NCBI RefSeq assembly: GCF_007830065.1
Contig: NZ_VLKK01000010.1
Coordinates: 53,934 to 117,933 of the forward strand
Direction of reading: 5' to 3'
Origin: Sphingobium wenxiniae
GTDB lineage: Bacteria; Pseudomonadota; Alphaproteobacteria; Sphingomonadales; Sphingomonadaceae
DNA length: 64,000 nucleotides
Shown here: piece by piece, positions 19,173-28,257 of the stretch
Layout: each line of letters begins with the position of its first letter
Position numbering within the stretch: the first letter of the stretch is position 1
Position numbers and translations under genes: made by a program
Notes under the pieces: model-generated
The model's database searches: none
The model's input: the letters and a program-made list of their open reading frames with translations, nothing else
What the model was told of the DNA's origin: nothing

Positions 19173-19774
19173 GCGTCTTCCCTCCCTGTGGTGTTCTGGC
19201 GATCCGCGTCCTTGCCATTCGCGCCTTTGCCAGTGACCTGGCCAAACCCGGCGAGCTTCAGGCTCACGCCCGAGTAGGACCACACGAAGCGGAAGGTCCG
19301 CGCCTCGGCGGTCACTTCCTTCGATCCGACGACGGTATGGAGGATGCCGTTGACCTCGCTGGTCAGCCCTTCCGGATCGACGGTGAGTTTTTCGATGGTG
19401 AAGTATTGCGAGACGTTCGAGCCGTTCTGTTCGCTGAACACCTTCATCAGCTCGGCCTTCATGCGGCCGTGGGTCCTGGGGTCGGTGATCTCGAGGATCG
19501 AATCCATCCAGTACTGGAGGTTCGACGGCGAGCGGTTGAGCGTGAGCAGCGCCGCATCGCGGGTAACGAGCTCGAGATAGTCCTTGTCGATGTGCGAGGA
19601 GGAAAGCGTCAGCGGCCTTGCCAGCACCGGCTGCAGCACCACCTCGCGATCGCGGCTTGCCGCGGTCAGCGTAAGGAGCACCGAAACCCCGAACAGCGTG
19701 GCGCAGCCGATCGCCAGCAGGTTGCGCTGTTTCAAGAGTCGCTGCGCCTGGGCATGCGAAATCGAGAGATCCAT
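19169..19774 (-). CDS. traE: Type IV conjugative transfer protein TraE
   Basis: VirB8-class inner-membrane assembly factor. 201 residues; F TraE 188. N-terminal membrane segment at about 21-41 (AIGCATLFGVSVLLTLTAA), then the periplasmic domain (DKDYLELVTRDAALLTLNRSP and FRFVWSYSGVSLKLAGF). Lies between traL and traK as in F. Confidence 0.95.
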   Translation of the reverse strand: MDLSISHAQAQRLLKQRNLLAIGCATLFGVSVLLTLTAASRDREVVLQPVLARPLTLSSSHIDKDYLELVTRDAALLTLNRSPSNLQYWMDSILEITDPRTHGRMKAELMKVFSEQNGSNVSQYFTIEKLTVDPEGLTSEVNGILHTVVGSKEVTAEARTFRFVWSYSGVSLKLAGFGQVTGKGANGKDADRQNTTGREDA

Positions 19775-19775
19775 G

Positions 19776-20060
19776 TCAGCCCGCCATCACGCGAAGGTGG
19801 GAGGGCGGCGTCGCCTTGAGGCCCATGAACGAGCCCGGCAGATACCAGTAGGCCGTGTGGATGATCCACGAGACCGCGCGTCCCGCCTTCAACTTGCGCA
19901 ATCCCCACCAGGCCAGCACGCTTGTTAAGAGCCCAATCAGAATATGTTGAGACAGGACGCCCCAGGCGAAGGGCACGATCATCGCGATGAACTCATCGAG
20001 CGTCCAAAAGCCGATCAGTTCAGGATCATCGAGATGCGCCGGGACCGTGTATCGCTGCAT
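19776..20060 (-). CDS. traL: Type IV conjugative transfer protein TraL
   Basis: VirB3-class small inner-membrane protein. 94 residues from ATG 20060 (GGAGG 12 nt upstream; GTG codons at 20069 and 20072 are alternatives). N-terminal YTVPAHLDDPELIGFWTLDE is the family signature, followed by two hydrophobic segments. Position between pilin and traE is canonical. Confidence 0.93.
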   Translation of the reverse strand: MQRYTVPAHLDDPELIGFWTLDEFIAMIVPFAWGVLSQHILIGLLTSVLAWWGLRKLKAGRAVSWIIHTAYWYLPGSFMGLKATPPSHLRVMAG

Positions 20061-20122
20061 GGCAGACACCACCCTCCAAGGATCCGGTCAGACGCCGAGG
20101 CCTGCGCCGGACAAACGAATGG

Positions 20123-20437
20123 TCAGATGGTCGCAGTGACCGCGGCGGTGACGATGGGAACGCCGGTGCCGGCCCCCACCCCGACCCCGACGGGGATCGC
20201 GACCTGGGCCAGGCTGAAGCGGCCCGAGGCGAGACCGACGATGCCGCCCGCGAGGCTGAGAACGGTGATGATCTTGCCGCCCGAGCCTTCGAGAAAGCCG
20301 GTGAACGCGGTGAGCGCGGTATTGAACGTGGTGTCGGCGCCGGCCATCGCCACCTCGCTGCCGAAGGCCAGACCCAGCGCCGCCACCGCCGCGCCCTGGG
20401 CGATACCTGCGCCCTTCCCCTTGAACCAATTTTTCAT
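20123..20437 (-). CDS. traA: F-type conjugative pilin TraA
   Basis: Pilin subunit of the conjugative pilus. 104 residues from ATG 20437 with an AAGGAAG ribosome site. Leader MKNWFKGKGAGIAQGAAV continues to a cleavage region around AMAGADTTF. The mature part has the two hydrophobic helices of TraA pilins (FLEGSGGKIITVLSLAGGIVG and LAQVAIPVGVGVGAG) and a C-terminal TAAVTATI. First gene of the operon. Confidence 0.88.
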   Translation of the reverse strand: MKNWFKGKGAGIAQGAAVAALGLAFGSEVAMAGADTTFNTALTAFTGFLEGSGGKIITVLSLAGGIVGLASGRFSLAQVAIPVGVGVGAGTGVPIVTAAVTATI

Positions 20438-20781
20438 CGCAATGCTTCCTTCTTTGAAACCGCCCACGTCATCCCCGGGCAGGTTCAAAGAACAGGGGCG
20501 AGCATCTGGTCGCAATTAAGGAAGGGTTTCTTCCGATGCGCGAATCGTCATCATTCCTCTAGATGGATTCGGGACGGCTATTGGTTTTCCATTTGGGAAA
20601 TCGAGAGGTTCCATTTCGGAATACCGAAGTTCCACTTGCGTGCAGCTGTCACCTGGGCAGGCAACCGCCATTGCCTGGATCGAAACTAGCCCGCGCGAAT
20701 CGGCCAGTCACCTCGCGATTCGGAAAATTAACGATTCTGGGTCATGATCGCGCAGATCATGGAACACCCGGCGCAAACTCG
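20438..20781. promoter_or_regulatory. traA upstream region with phased direct repeats
   Basis: 344 bp without a convincing gene. Three TTCCAYTT repeats start at 20587, 20609 and 20630, spaced 22 and 21 bp, about two helical turns. The first two contain small palindromes (TTCCATTTGGGAA and TTCCATTTCGGAA). This is a plausible regulator binding array for the tra promoter or part of a transfer-origin region; no nick site is recognised. Confidence 0.5.
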
Positions 20782-21141
20782 ATGGCTAGCGGAACACGCA
20801 ATATCCGGATGCTCATAAGCCAGAATTGCTTCGCACTTCTGGCCGACGCCATGTGTGACTTTTCCAAGAAAACCGCTAAATTCCAGAGCTTGCGTGCAAC
20901 TGTCCAGCACGCCTGCTCGCGCGCCAGTTCGATGGAGATCGCGCGCGAAGACCTGGACGGATTCCTCGCTCAGCATCCAATCGACGGGCAAATCAAGGTT
21001 TGGCTTGAAGTGGGTCCCGAGTGGCTTGACGATTATAACGCCGTGCGCCGAAGAATCGCGCAGATCAGCGGCAAGCCAGTGAAGGACAAGGCTGTCATTC
21101 CCTTTATTGTGCACCTGACAAAGCCCGGACACTTGATCTGA
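20782..21141 (+). CDS. Hypothetical protein divergent from tra operon
   Basis: About 119 residues if started at ATG 20782; the frame is open upstream to 20563, and ATG 20809 is another option. No family recognised. The C-terminal part (EDLDGFLAQHPIDGQIKVWLEVGPEWL in pieces, then DDYNAVRRRIAQISG) looks like a real soluble protein with a mixed helix/strand pattern. Stop at 21139-21141, 40 nt before the next promoter. The antisense frame here is also open, so coding is probable but not certain. Confidence 0.5.
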   Translation: MASGTRNIRMLISQNCFALLADAMCDFSKKTAKFQSLRATVQHACSRASSMEIAREDLDGFLAQHPIDGQIKVWLEVGPEWLDDYNAVRRRIAQISGKPVKDKAVIPFIVHLTKPGHLI

Positions 21142-21180
21142 AAACGCTATGGGAATTGCCTTAATCGGCAATGCAAACAC

Positions 21181-21206
21181 TTGACACTCTATGGTATCCC
21201 ATAGAG
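21181..21206 (+). promoter_or_regulatory. TTGACA promoter element abutting a 20-bp palindromic operator
   Basis: A TTGACA at 21181-21186 is followed at once by the perfect inverted repeat CTCTATGG (21187-21194), TATC, CCATAGAG (21199-21206). The palindrome fills the spacer of the promoter in front of the HTH protein at 21231, the usual geometry for a repressor site, possibly autoregulatory. A further CTATGG half-site occurs near 21146. Confidence 0.65.
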
Positions 21207-21230
21207 CGATTGTCCCGAAAGGGGCGAGCC

Positions 21231-21752
21231 ATGCCGCACAGCACTGTCACACCCGAGACCGTTTTCTGCCCGAAGCCAGCATCCTTGGGCGACTCGGTAT
21301 TCTGCTTTGGACAGGCTGCGCCGCGCCTCTCCGAGCAGGAGCAATACAAGCGTCTGATCGATGCCGAAGCGGGCAAGCAGGGCTTGCCTCTTGCTCATCT
21401 GGCCGATCGCCTCGAGATCGCTCGCCCGCGTCTTCACAAGGTGATCCGCAAGAAGGTGGCGCTCAAAGATGACCTGCGCGACCGCCTGTTCGAGGCTCTC
21501 GATATCGATTGCGTGCGCGCCAAGTTTTGCGTGACCTTTTTGCACGATCACACCGCCTATGACGACCCCGAGGTCTTCCTCATCTGCGAGGCGATGAAAG
21601 GGTTCTACTGCGAAATCCTGACGCGCCGGCGCGGCGAAATCCAGGTGACCCTGCGCCCACCCATCATCCATGAAGCGCTGGGCCGGGCCTATGACATGCT
21701 CCTCTCCCACCAAGAGCGGGTGATGGAGCACGACCGGACGTTGCAGGCGTGA
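21231..21752 (+). CDS. Probable HTH regulatory protein
   Basis: 173 residues from ATG 21231 (GGGGCGAGCC just upstream); an in-frame ATG at 21171 lies upstream of the promoter and is unlikely. Residues about 50-95 (LPLAHLADRLEIARPRLHKVI, then RKKVALKDDLRDRLFEALDID) resemble a Cro/XRE-like helix-turn-helix. No further domain recognised. Its palindromic promoter and its place beside the tra operon suggest a transfer or plasmid regulator. Confidence 0.6.
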   Translation: MPHSTVTPETVFCPKPASLGDSVFCFGQAAPRLSEQEQYKRLIDAEAGKQGLPLAHLADRLEIARPRLHKVIRKKVALKDDLRDRLFEALDIDCVRAKFCVTFLHDHTAYDDPEVFLICEAMKGFYCEILTRRRGEIQVTLRPPIIHEALGRAYDMLLSHQERVMEHDRTLQA

Positions 21753-21781
21753 TGTGAGGAGGGCTCGCGCAGCAGAGTGTC

Positions 21782-22057
21782 ATGCGCCCTGAAGCGCTCG
21801 CGGCCTGGACCCAGCTCTATGCCGCCGTTGGCCTGCTCGCCGGAATCTGCGCGACCTGTGCGCTCCTGCGCACAATTATCGAGCTTCAATCAGGCGCGAT
21901 CGGCCTGCCGACCGACACATGGAAGCAGAAAGCGATCTGGTTCCCGCGCCTCTGGCTGCGGTTCCAGCTGAATTACCTCAGCGGGTTTCCGTGCATCATG
22001 GGGATAGCCTTGCTCTACGCACACTACATTGGGTTCGATGCGTTCAACCCGTCGTAG
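21782..22057 (+). CDS. Hypothetical small membrane protein
   Basis: 91 residues, two hydrophobic segments (YAAVGLLAGICATCALL and FPCIMGIALLYAHYIGF). No family recognised. It follows the HTH gene by 29 nt and overlaps the 3' end of the convergent transglycosylase gene by 34 nt. Probably co-transcribed with the HTH gene. Confidence 0.55.
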   Translation: MRPEALAAWTQLYAAVGLLAGICATCALLRTIIELQSGAIGLPTDTWKQKAIWFPRLWLRFQLNYLSGFPCIMGIALLYAHYIGFDAFNPS

Positions 22058-22830
22058 CGAATGAGTTCGACGTCGCGGTAGCCCGAGGCGCGGACGGCGA
22101 TCATCGCGAGTTCGCCTCGGTCGGGTTCGCGCATGTTGGCCTGATCCAGCTCGATCAGGCGGCCCCAGTTGGTGAGGATCGTGCGCACGTAGTGCTGGGT
22201 TTCTGGGATCGCGGGGATGCGGCCATAGCGCAGCGCACGGCGTTCCGGGCCAGCATTGTAAGCTGCAAGGGCCAGGTCGATACGCCCGAAACGGTCGAGT
22301 TGCTCACGAAGATAGCGAGCACCCGCCACCATGTTCGCAACTGGCTCCCACGGATTCGACAACCCCAGCTGACGTGCAGTACCCGGCATGATCTGCATCA
22401 TACCCATCGCTCCGGCACGGCTCAAGGCAAGGAAGTCATAACTTGACTCCTGAGCTATGACGGCGTCGAGCAAGCGGGTGGGCAGGCCGTGATTACATGC
22501 GATGCGCGCTACCGTCTCGAAGTGCGCTGCGCGGCGCACTTCGGCCTCGGGCGAGAGCCACCATGCACGAGTATATCCATCATGCATACATGGTTCCAAA
22601 TTGAATGCTGGCGATCTTGAAGCTGTTAGTGGAGGCAAAGAAATATCCTGAACAATAGGTATGCGGCCATTGGGCACCACCTCAAGGCTCTGAAACTCGA
22701 TTCCGCTCGCGACCGTGGTCGCACCTATGCTTGTCGCTCGCTCAAAGCGCGTCAACTCAGCCTCACGGGCTTGTGCTTGCGTCATAGTCGCTAGCGCTAC
22801 CAACGCGAGTACTCGAAAAAAAACCAGCAT
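22024..22830 (-). CDS. Lytic transglycosylase (SLT domain), conjugation-associated
   Basis: Periplasmic muramidase that opens peptidoglycan for the transfer apparatus. 268 residues from ATG 22830 (AGGAGG upstream). Signal peptide LVFFRVLALVALATMTQAQA. SLT domain in the C-terminal half: catalytic Glu in DAVIAQESSYDFLALSRAGA, then GMMQIMPGTARQLG and the NPWEPVANMVAGARYLREQL helix, ending with AYNAGP. Typical of VirB1-like proteins accompanying type IV systems. Confidence 0.9.
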   Translation of the reverse strand: MLVFFRVLALVALATMTQAQAREAELTRFERATSIGATTVASGIEFQSLEVVPNGRIPIVQDISLPPLTASRSPAFNLEPCMHDGYTRAWWLSPEAEVRRAAHFETVARIACNHGLPTRLLDAVIAQESSYDFLALSRAGAMGMMQIMPGTARQLGLSNPWEPVANMVAGARYLREQLDRFGRIDLALAAYNAGPERRALRYGRIPAIPETQHYVRTILTNWGRLIELDQANMREPDRGELAMIAVRASGYRDVELIRYDGLNASNPM

Positions 22831-22987
22831 CACTTTTCGCCTCCTAGAGGCGGGCCGGCAGTCGGGAAAGCGCGCAATCAATCAATCAAAGATATCGGGC
22901 GGCGTCAACTCATGTTGCCGCGAACGCGACCGGTTAGTTCATGCCGTCTCACGGTTACCTGCTGCGGAAGAAACCCACCGGGCAACA

Positions 22988-24250
22988 TCAAACAGCGGCT
23001 CCGCCGTTCCGCAAGTGTGTGTCGCCTTGGATGGGTAAAAGCTCCTTGAGCGCTACGCTCACGTCGCCCAGGCGTTGCTGGTTTGGCGAAACACCTGCTT
23101 CCACCAGCTTCCTGCCCTGAACATAGTCCTTGACCATATTGACGCAGTCGAGCGCGATCACTTTCCCGCCCTTAAGATAAACTACCGAAAACGCCCGCGC
23201 GTCCGGGGACCCACGCACCACGGTCTGGTCATAGCCGACCGAGAGGCCGGCGGTTTGCAGGCGCAGGTCGTACTGGTTGGACCAGAACCACGGGAAGGCA
23301 TGATAGGGCTTCTCGTCGCCACAGATGGCCTTGGCAACGCAGGTTGCCTGATCGTTGGCATTCTGCACCGATTCGACGCGCATCACTTTTCCGTCGGCAA
23401 AATCACAGGCGAAGGCGGCACAATCACCGATGGCATAGATATCGGGGAGCGAGGTACGGCAGTACTCATCGACGTCCACGCCATTGCAACCTGCTGCTCC
23501 GGCTGCGATCAGCGGTGCGACGGCAGGCACGATGCCGATGCCGACGATTACTGCATCGGCGGGAAGCACCGAGCCGTCACCCAGCCTGACTCCGGTAACG
23601 CGCCCTTCACCCTCAAGCGCTTCAACGGTTGCGCCGGTCCGCAGGTCAACACCGTGGTCGCGGTGTTCTTTTTCGTAGAAGGCCGACAGCTCCGGCCCGG
23701 CAACGCGCGCAAGCACACGGGGGAGAGCCTCGAGCAAAGTGACCTTGCACCCCATTTTGGTGAGCACGGCTGCTGCCTCAAGCCCGATGTAGCCGCCGCC
23801 GATCACGCAGATGTTTTTCGCTCCTCCGTCGATCTCGCCCATCAGCGTGTCGCAGTCTTCGCGGGTGCGCACGCCGTGGACACCGGAAAGGCTCCCGCCG
23901 GGAACGGGCAGCTTGCGCGGATCGCCGCCGGTCGCCCAGACGAGCTTGCCATAGCCGAAGCTGGAGCCGTCCGAGAGGGTAAGCTGCTTCGACGCCGGAT
24001 CGATCGCCGTCACTTCGATGCCGAGCATCAGGCAAACGCCTTTCTCCTCCCAGAACTGCGGCGGGCGGATGTAGAGCCGGTCGAAGGTCTTCTCGCGGGC
24101 GAAGTATTCCTTGGAGAGCGGTGGGCGTTCGTAGGGCGGTTCGCACTCGCGGCCGACAATCGTCACAGTGCCTTCGAACCCGGCCTGCCGCAGCGCGATG
24201 GCGCACTGCGCCCCACCATGCCCGGCTCCGACAATAACGATATCAGCCAC
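22988..24250 (-). CDS. FAD/NAD(P) ferredoxin reductase-like flavoprotein
   Basis: Electron-transfer flavoprotein of the class that reduces [2Fe-2S] ferredoxins for oxygenases (CamA, ThcD type). 420 residues: N-terminal FAD site [10 protein letters not shown] at about 5-14, [11 protein letters not shown], central NAD site [13 protein letters not shown] at about 152, and second FAD motif [11 protein letters not shown] at about 270. No ferredoxin gene lies next to it. Separated from the E1 beta gene by a 158-bp AT-rich gap (24251-24408), so it may have its own promoter. The substrate oxygenase is unknown; LigX-type demethylase or another Rieske system are possibilities. Confidence 0.85.
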   Translation of the reverse strand: MADIVIVGAGHGGAQCAIALRQAGFEGTVTIVGRECEPPYERPPLSKEYFAREKTFDRLYIRPPQFWEEKGVCLMLGIEVTAIDPASKQLTLSDGSSFGYGKLVWATGGDPRKLPVPGGSLSGVHGVRTREDCDTLMGEIDGGAKNICVIGGGYIGLEAAAVLTKMGCKVTLLEALPRVLARVAGPELSAFYEKEHRDHGVDLRTGATVEALEGEGRVTGVRLGDGSVLPADAVIVGIGIVPAVAPLIAAGAAGCNGVDVDEYCRTSLPDIYAIGDCAAFACDFADGKVMRVESVQNANDQATCVAKAICGDEKPYHAFPWFWSNQYDLRLQTAGLSVGYDQTVVRGSPDARAFSVVYLKGGKVIALDCVNMVKDYVQGRKLVEAGVSPNQQRLGDVSVALKELLPIQGDTHLRNGGAAV

Positions 24251-24408
24251 TATCAGGAGTCTCCAGCATTTCGCATCGGTCTAAATAATAATTTTATTAT
24301 ATTAGTTATCTATCACGTATACTTAATAGCCCTTGAGTAAGGCCATCTAATTTTTTGTCTTTGCCAGGAAATATTGAAAACATCTTCACAAAAATATTCA
24401 TTTTGAGC

Positions 24409-25755
24409 TTAACGGTGACAGACCCGCTTCACTGCCACGACGATCCGCGCCGCGTCGATCACCGCCGCCTTCTCAAGGTTCGCTGCATAGGGCAGTGGCA
24501 CGTCCTCGTTGCAGACTCGCAACACCGGCGCGTCGAGGTGATCGAAGCCGTCCTCCATGCAGATGGCCGTGATCTCCGAAGCGATCGAACATTGCGGCCA
24601 GCCTTCCTCGGCCACGACCAGCCGGTTAGTCTTGGCGAGCGAAGCCAGGATGGTCTCCTTGTCGAGCGGACGCAGCGTGCGCAGGTCGATCACCTCGGCC
24701 TCGATCCCCTCGGCGGCCAGCGCATCCGCCGCCTCGAGCGCGAGCCCGACGCCGATCGAGTAGGACACGATCGTAACGTCGCTGCCTTCGCGCATGATCC
24801 GCGCCTTGCCGATCGGCAGCACGTGGTCGTCCAGCTCGGGCAGTTCGAAGCTGCGGCCATAGACCAGCTCATTCTCGAGGAAGACCACCGGGTCGTCGCT
24901 GCGGATCGCGGCCTTGAGCAGGCCCTTGGCGTCAGACGCGTCGTAGGGCGCGATCACCACCAGCCCGGGGACATTGGCATACCACGGACCGTAGTTCTGG
25001 CTGTGCTGCGCGCCGACCCGGCTCGCCGCGCCGTTGGGGCCGCGGAACACCACCGGGCAGCGCATCTGCCCGCCCGACATGTAGTTGGTCTTGGCGGCCG
25101 AATTGATGATGTGGTCGATCGCCTGCATGGCGAAGTTGAAGGTCATGAACTCGACCACGGGCCTCAGCCCGCCCATCGCCGCGCCCGCGCCGATCCCGGC
25201 AAAGCCGTATTCGGTGATCGGGGTATCGATCACCCGCTTCGGCCCGAATTCCTCAAGCAGGCCCTGGGTGACCTTGTAGGCCCCCTGATAGTCGGCGACT
25301 TCCTCGCCCATCACGAACACGCGGCCGTCGCGGCGCATTTCCTCGGCCATGGCATCGCGCAAGGCTTCGCGCACGGTCGACATCTTCATGTTGGTGCCAG
25401 CGGGCACTGCCGGATCGGCGGCGCGCGGTGCAGCCACCGGGCGCTCGATCGCGATTGCGGGCGGTGCAGCCTGGACTTCGGTCAGCACCGGAGCCGAACT
25501 CGGTGTGACTTCCCCGTCCCCGCCGATTACCGCGATCACGGTTCCGACCTTGACCCCTTCGGTGCCCTCGGCAACCAGGATCTTGCCTACGATCCCTTCA
25601 TCGACGGCTTCGAATTCCATCGTCGCCTTGTCGGTCTCGATCTCGGCAAGGATGTCGCCCGATTTGACCTCGTCGCCTTCCTTGACCAGCCACTTGGCCA
25701 GCGTCCCCTCTTCCATGGTCGGGGACAGCGCGGGCATTCTGAGTTCGATGCCCAT
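24409..25755 (-). CDS. pdhB: Pyruvate dehydrogenase E1 beta subunit with lipoyl domain
   Basis: Second half of the thiamine-dependent decarboxylase that converts pyruvate to acetyl-CoA. 448 residues: N-terminal lipoyl domain with the target lysine K43 in [12 protein letters not shown], Ala/Pro linker at about 85-122, then the transketolase-like beta domain ([20 protein letters not shown] and [20 protein letters not shown]). A lipoyl domain on E1 beta is characteristic of alphaproteobacterial pyruvate dehydrogenases. Start overlaps the E1 alpha stop. Confidence 0.93.
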   Translation of the reverse strand: MGIELRMPALSPTMEEGTLAKWLVKEGDEVKSGDILAEIETDKATMEFEAVDEGIVGKILVAEGTEGVKVGTVIAVIGGDGEVTPSSAPVLTEVQAAPPAIAIERPVAAPRAADPAVPAGTNMKMSTVREALRDAMAEEMRRDGRVFVMGEEVADYQGAYKVTQGLLEEFGPKRVIDTPITEYGFAGIGAGAAMGGLRPVVEFMTFNFAMQAIDHIINSAAKTNYMSGGQMRCPVVFRGPNGAASRVGAQHSQNYGPWYANVPGLVVIAPYDASDAKGLLKAAIRSDDPVVFLENELVYGRSFELPELDDHVLPIGKARIMREGSDVTIVSYSIGVGLALEAADALAAEGIEAEVIDLRTLRPLDKETILASLAKTNRLVVAEEGWPQCSIASEITAICMEDGFDHLDAPVLRVCNEDVPLPYAANLEKAAVIDAARIVVAVKRVCHR

Positions 25756-26828
25756 CAGTAGGTCTCCACCAGTACGTCGGTGTAGAGTTCGGGCAGCTCC
25801 GGTTCCGGCGAATTTTCTGCAAAGTCAGCAGCTTCGGCCACTTTGCTGCGAATCTGCTTGTCGATATCCTTCATCCGTTCCTCGGACACCCCGCGCTTGA
25901 CCAGCTCGGCCTTGGCGGCCTCGATCGGGTCGTGGTTCTCGCGCATGTCCTGCACTTCTTCGCGGCTGCGGTATTTGGCGGGGTCCGACATCGAATGGCC
26001 GCGATAGCGATAGGTGTGCAGTTCCATCAGCACCGGCCCGGCACCGCTGCGGACATGCGCCAGCGCCACTTCGGCGGCGGCGCGAACCTCGAGCACGTCC
26101 ATGCCGTTGACGTTCATCCCGGGGATGCGGAACGCGGTGCCGCGGCGGTAGAAATCGGTTTCGGCCGAACCGCGCTTGACCGCCGTGCCCATCGCGTAGC
26201 CGTTGTTCTCGACCACGAACACGATCGGCAGGCTCCACAGCGCCGCCATGTTGAAGGCTTCGTAGACCTGGCCCTGGTTCGCCGCGCCATCGCCGAAATA
26301 GGCCATGCAGACGCCGCCGTCCTCGTTGTACTTGTGCGAGAAGGCGAGACCTGCCCCAAGCGGCACCTGCGCGCCGACGATGCCATGGCCGCCATAGAAT
26401 TTGTGGTCGACGCTGAACATGTGCATCGACCCGCCCTTGCCGCGCGAGATGCCCGCGGCGCGGCCGGTGAGCTCGGCCATGATAACCTTGGGGTCGATTC
26501 CATAGGCCAGCATGTGGCCGTGATCGCGGTAGCCGGTGATGACGCTGTCCTTGCCCGGCGTCAGCGCCGATTGCAGCCCCACCGCGACGGCTTCCTGGCC
26601 GATGTAGAGGTGGCAGAACCCGCCGATCAGACCCAGGCCATAGAGCTGCCCGGCGCGCTCCTCGAAGCGGCGGATCAGCAGCATCTGTTCGTAGAATTTC
26701 AGCAGTTCTTCATCTGAGGCCTTGTGCCGCAGGTTCGCCGCGTGTGTTTCCTGTAGGCTACGTAAAGCGGATTTGATTTCACTTTGAGGCCTTTGCCGTC
26801 CGTCTCTATTTGATCGTCTGTTTTGCAC
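25755..26828 (-). CDS. pdhA: Pyruvate dehydrogenase E1 alpha subunit
   Basis: TPP-binding E1 alpha. 357 residues from a GTG at 26828 with GGAG upstream; ATG starts further in are absent before the conserved core. TPP motif [19 protein letters not shown], and the phosphorylation-loop segment [20 protein letters not shown] in the usual place. The charged first 35 residues ([19 protein letters not shown]) are an ordinary variable leader. One nt overlap with pdhB. Confidence 0.93.
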   Translation of the reverse strand: MQNRRSNRDGRQRPQSEIKSALRSLQETHAANLRHKASDEELLKFYEQMLLIRRFEERAGQLYGLGLIGGFCHLYIGQEAVAVGLQSALTPGKDSVITGYRDHGHMLAYGIDPKVIMAELTGRAAGISRGKGGSMHMFSVDHKFYGGHGIVGAQVPLGAGLAFSHKYNEDGGVCMAYFGDGAANQGQVYEAFNMAALWSLPIVFVVENNGYAMGTAVKRGSAETDFYRRGTAFRIPGMNVNGMDVLEVRAAAEVALAHVRSGAGPVLMELHTYRYRGHSMSDPAKYRSREEVQDMRENHDPIEAAKAELVKRGVSEERMKDIDKQIRSKVAEAADFAENSPEPELPELYTDVLVETY

Positions 26829-26843
26829 AGGATCTCCAATTCC

Positions 26844-28256
26844 TTAAATGTGTAGCGCCCGCTCAAAGGCGGCCAGCACGCTTTCATGCATCATCTCGCT
26901 CAGCGTCGGATGCGGAAAGACCGTGGCCATCAGTTCGGCCTCGGTGGTCTCGAGCGTCTTGCCCACGACATAGCCCTGAATCAGCTCGGTTACTTCGGTA
27001 CCGACCATGTGCGCACCCAGCAATTCGCCGGTCTTGGCGTCGAACACCGTCTTGATGAAGCCTTCGGGCTCGCCCAGTGCGATCGCCTTGCCGTTGCCGA
27101 TGAACGGGAAAGTGCCTGCTTTCACGGTGTAACCGGCCTCTTTGGCCTTGGCCTCGGTCAGCCCGACGCTGGCGACCTGCGGGCGGCAATAGGTGCAGCC
27201 CGGGATGTTGCGCTTGTCCATCGCGTGGGGGTGGACAACCTTGTTGCCGAGTGCATGGGCGATCGCCTCGGCGGCAATCACGCCCTCGTGGCTGGCCTTG
27301 TGGGCGAGCCAGGGTCCGGGGGTAACATCGCCGATCGCCCAGATGCCGGGCACGTTGGTGCGGCCCAGGCCGTCGATCTGGATGAAGCCTCTTTCCGATT
27401 TGATACCGAGTGCTTCAATGCCGATATTCTCAGTATTTGGCATGATCCCGACCGCTACGATCACGTGGCTGAACTCGCTCTCGCTGACCTTGCCGTCCTT
27501 GTCCTTGATCCTGGCCTTGACCCCATTGGGGCCGGAGGCGAGGCTTTCCACCCCCGCCCCGGTCAGGATCGTCATGCCCTGCTTCTTGAGTGCCTTTTCA
27601 AGGAAGGCCGAGACATCGGCATCCTCGACCGGGACGATCCGGTCCATCATCTCAACGACCGTAACTTCGCTTCCCATATCGTTGTAGAAGCTGGCGAATT
27701 CGATCCCGATCGCGCCCGATCCGATGACCAGCAGCTTGCCTGGCATCTCGCTGGGGGTCATGGCATGGCGATAGGTCCAGATCCGCTTGCCGTCGGCCGG
27801 GGCGAAAGGCAGATCGCGAGCGCGCGCGCCGGTGGCAATGATGATGTGCTTGGCGGAGAGGGTTTCGGTGCCCTTGTCGCCCCTCACCTCCAGCTTGCCG
27901 CCTCCCTTGAGAACCCCCTCTCCCATGTGCACGGCGATCTTGTTCTTCTTCATCAGGTGGGTGACGCCTTGGTTGAGCTGCTTCGCCACTCCACGGCTGC
28001 GCTTGACCACCGCGTCCAGATCGGCGCGGATGTTGTCCGCCGCCAGCCCATATGCGGCGGCATGGCGCATGTTGTGCAGCACTTCGGCCGAACGCAGCAG
28101 CGCCTTGGTTGGGATGCACCCCCAATTAAGGCAGATCCCGCCCAGGTTCTCGCGCTCGACAATCGCGGTCTTGAGTCCCAACTGCGCCGCGCGGATCGCC
28201 GCAACATAGCCGCCAGGGCCGGAACCGAGGACGATGAGATCATACTGCTCAGCCAT
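26844..28256 (-). CDS. lpdA: Dihydrolipoyl dehydrogenase (E3)
   Basis: Flavoprotein that reoxidises the lipoyl groups. 470 residues from ATG 28256. FAD site VLGSGPGGYVAAIRAAQLG, redox-active disulfide C42/C47 in GGICLNWGCIPTKALL, NAD site VIGSGAIGIEFASFY, and the C-terminal histidine/glutamate pair in HPTLSEMMHESVLAAF. Its start lies 1 nt after the E2 stop, so E2, E3, E1 alpha and E1 beta form one operon. Confidence 0.95.
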   Translation of the reverse strand: MAEQYDLIVLGSGPGGYVAAIRAAQLGLKTAIVERENLGGICLNWGCIPTKALLRSAEVLHNMRHAAAYGLAADNIRADLDAVVKRSRGVAKQLNQGVTHLMKKNKIAVHMGEGVLKGGGKLEVRGDKGTETLSAKHIIIATGARARDLPFAPADGKRIWTYRHAMTPSEMPGKLLVIGSGAIGIEFASFYNDMGSEVTVVEMMDRIVPVEDADVSAFLEKALKKQGMTILTGAGVESLASGPNGVKARIKDKDGKVSESEFSHVIVAVGIMPNTENIGIEALGIKSERGFIQIDGLGRTNVPGIWAIGDVTPGPWLAHKASHEGVIAAEAIAHALGNKVVHPHAMDKRNIPGCTYCRPQVASVGLTEAKAKEAGYTVKAGTFPFIGNGKAIALGEPEGFIKTVFDAKTGELLGAHMVGTEVTELIQGYVVGKTLETTEAELMATVFPHPTLSEMMHESVLAAFERALHI

Positions 28257-28257
28257 C

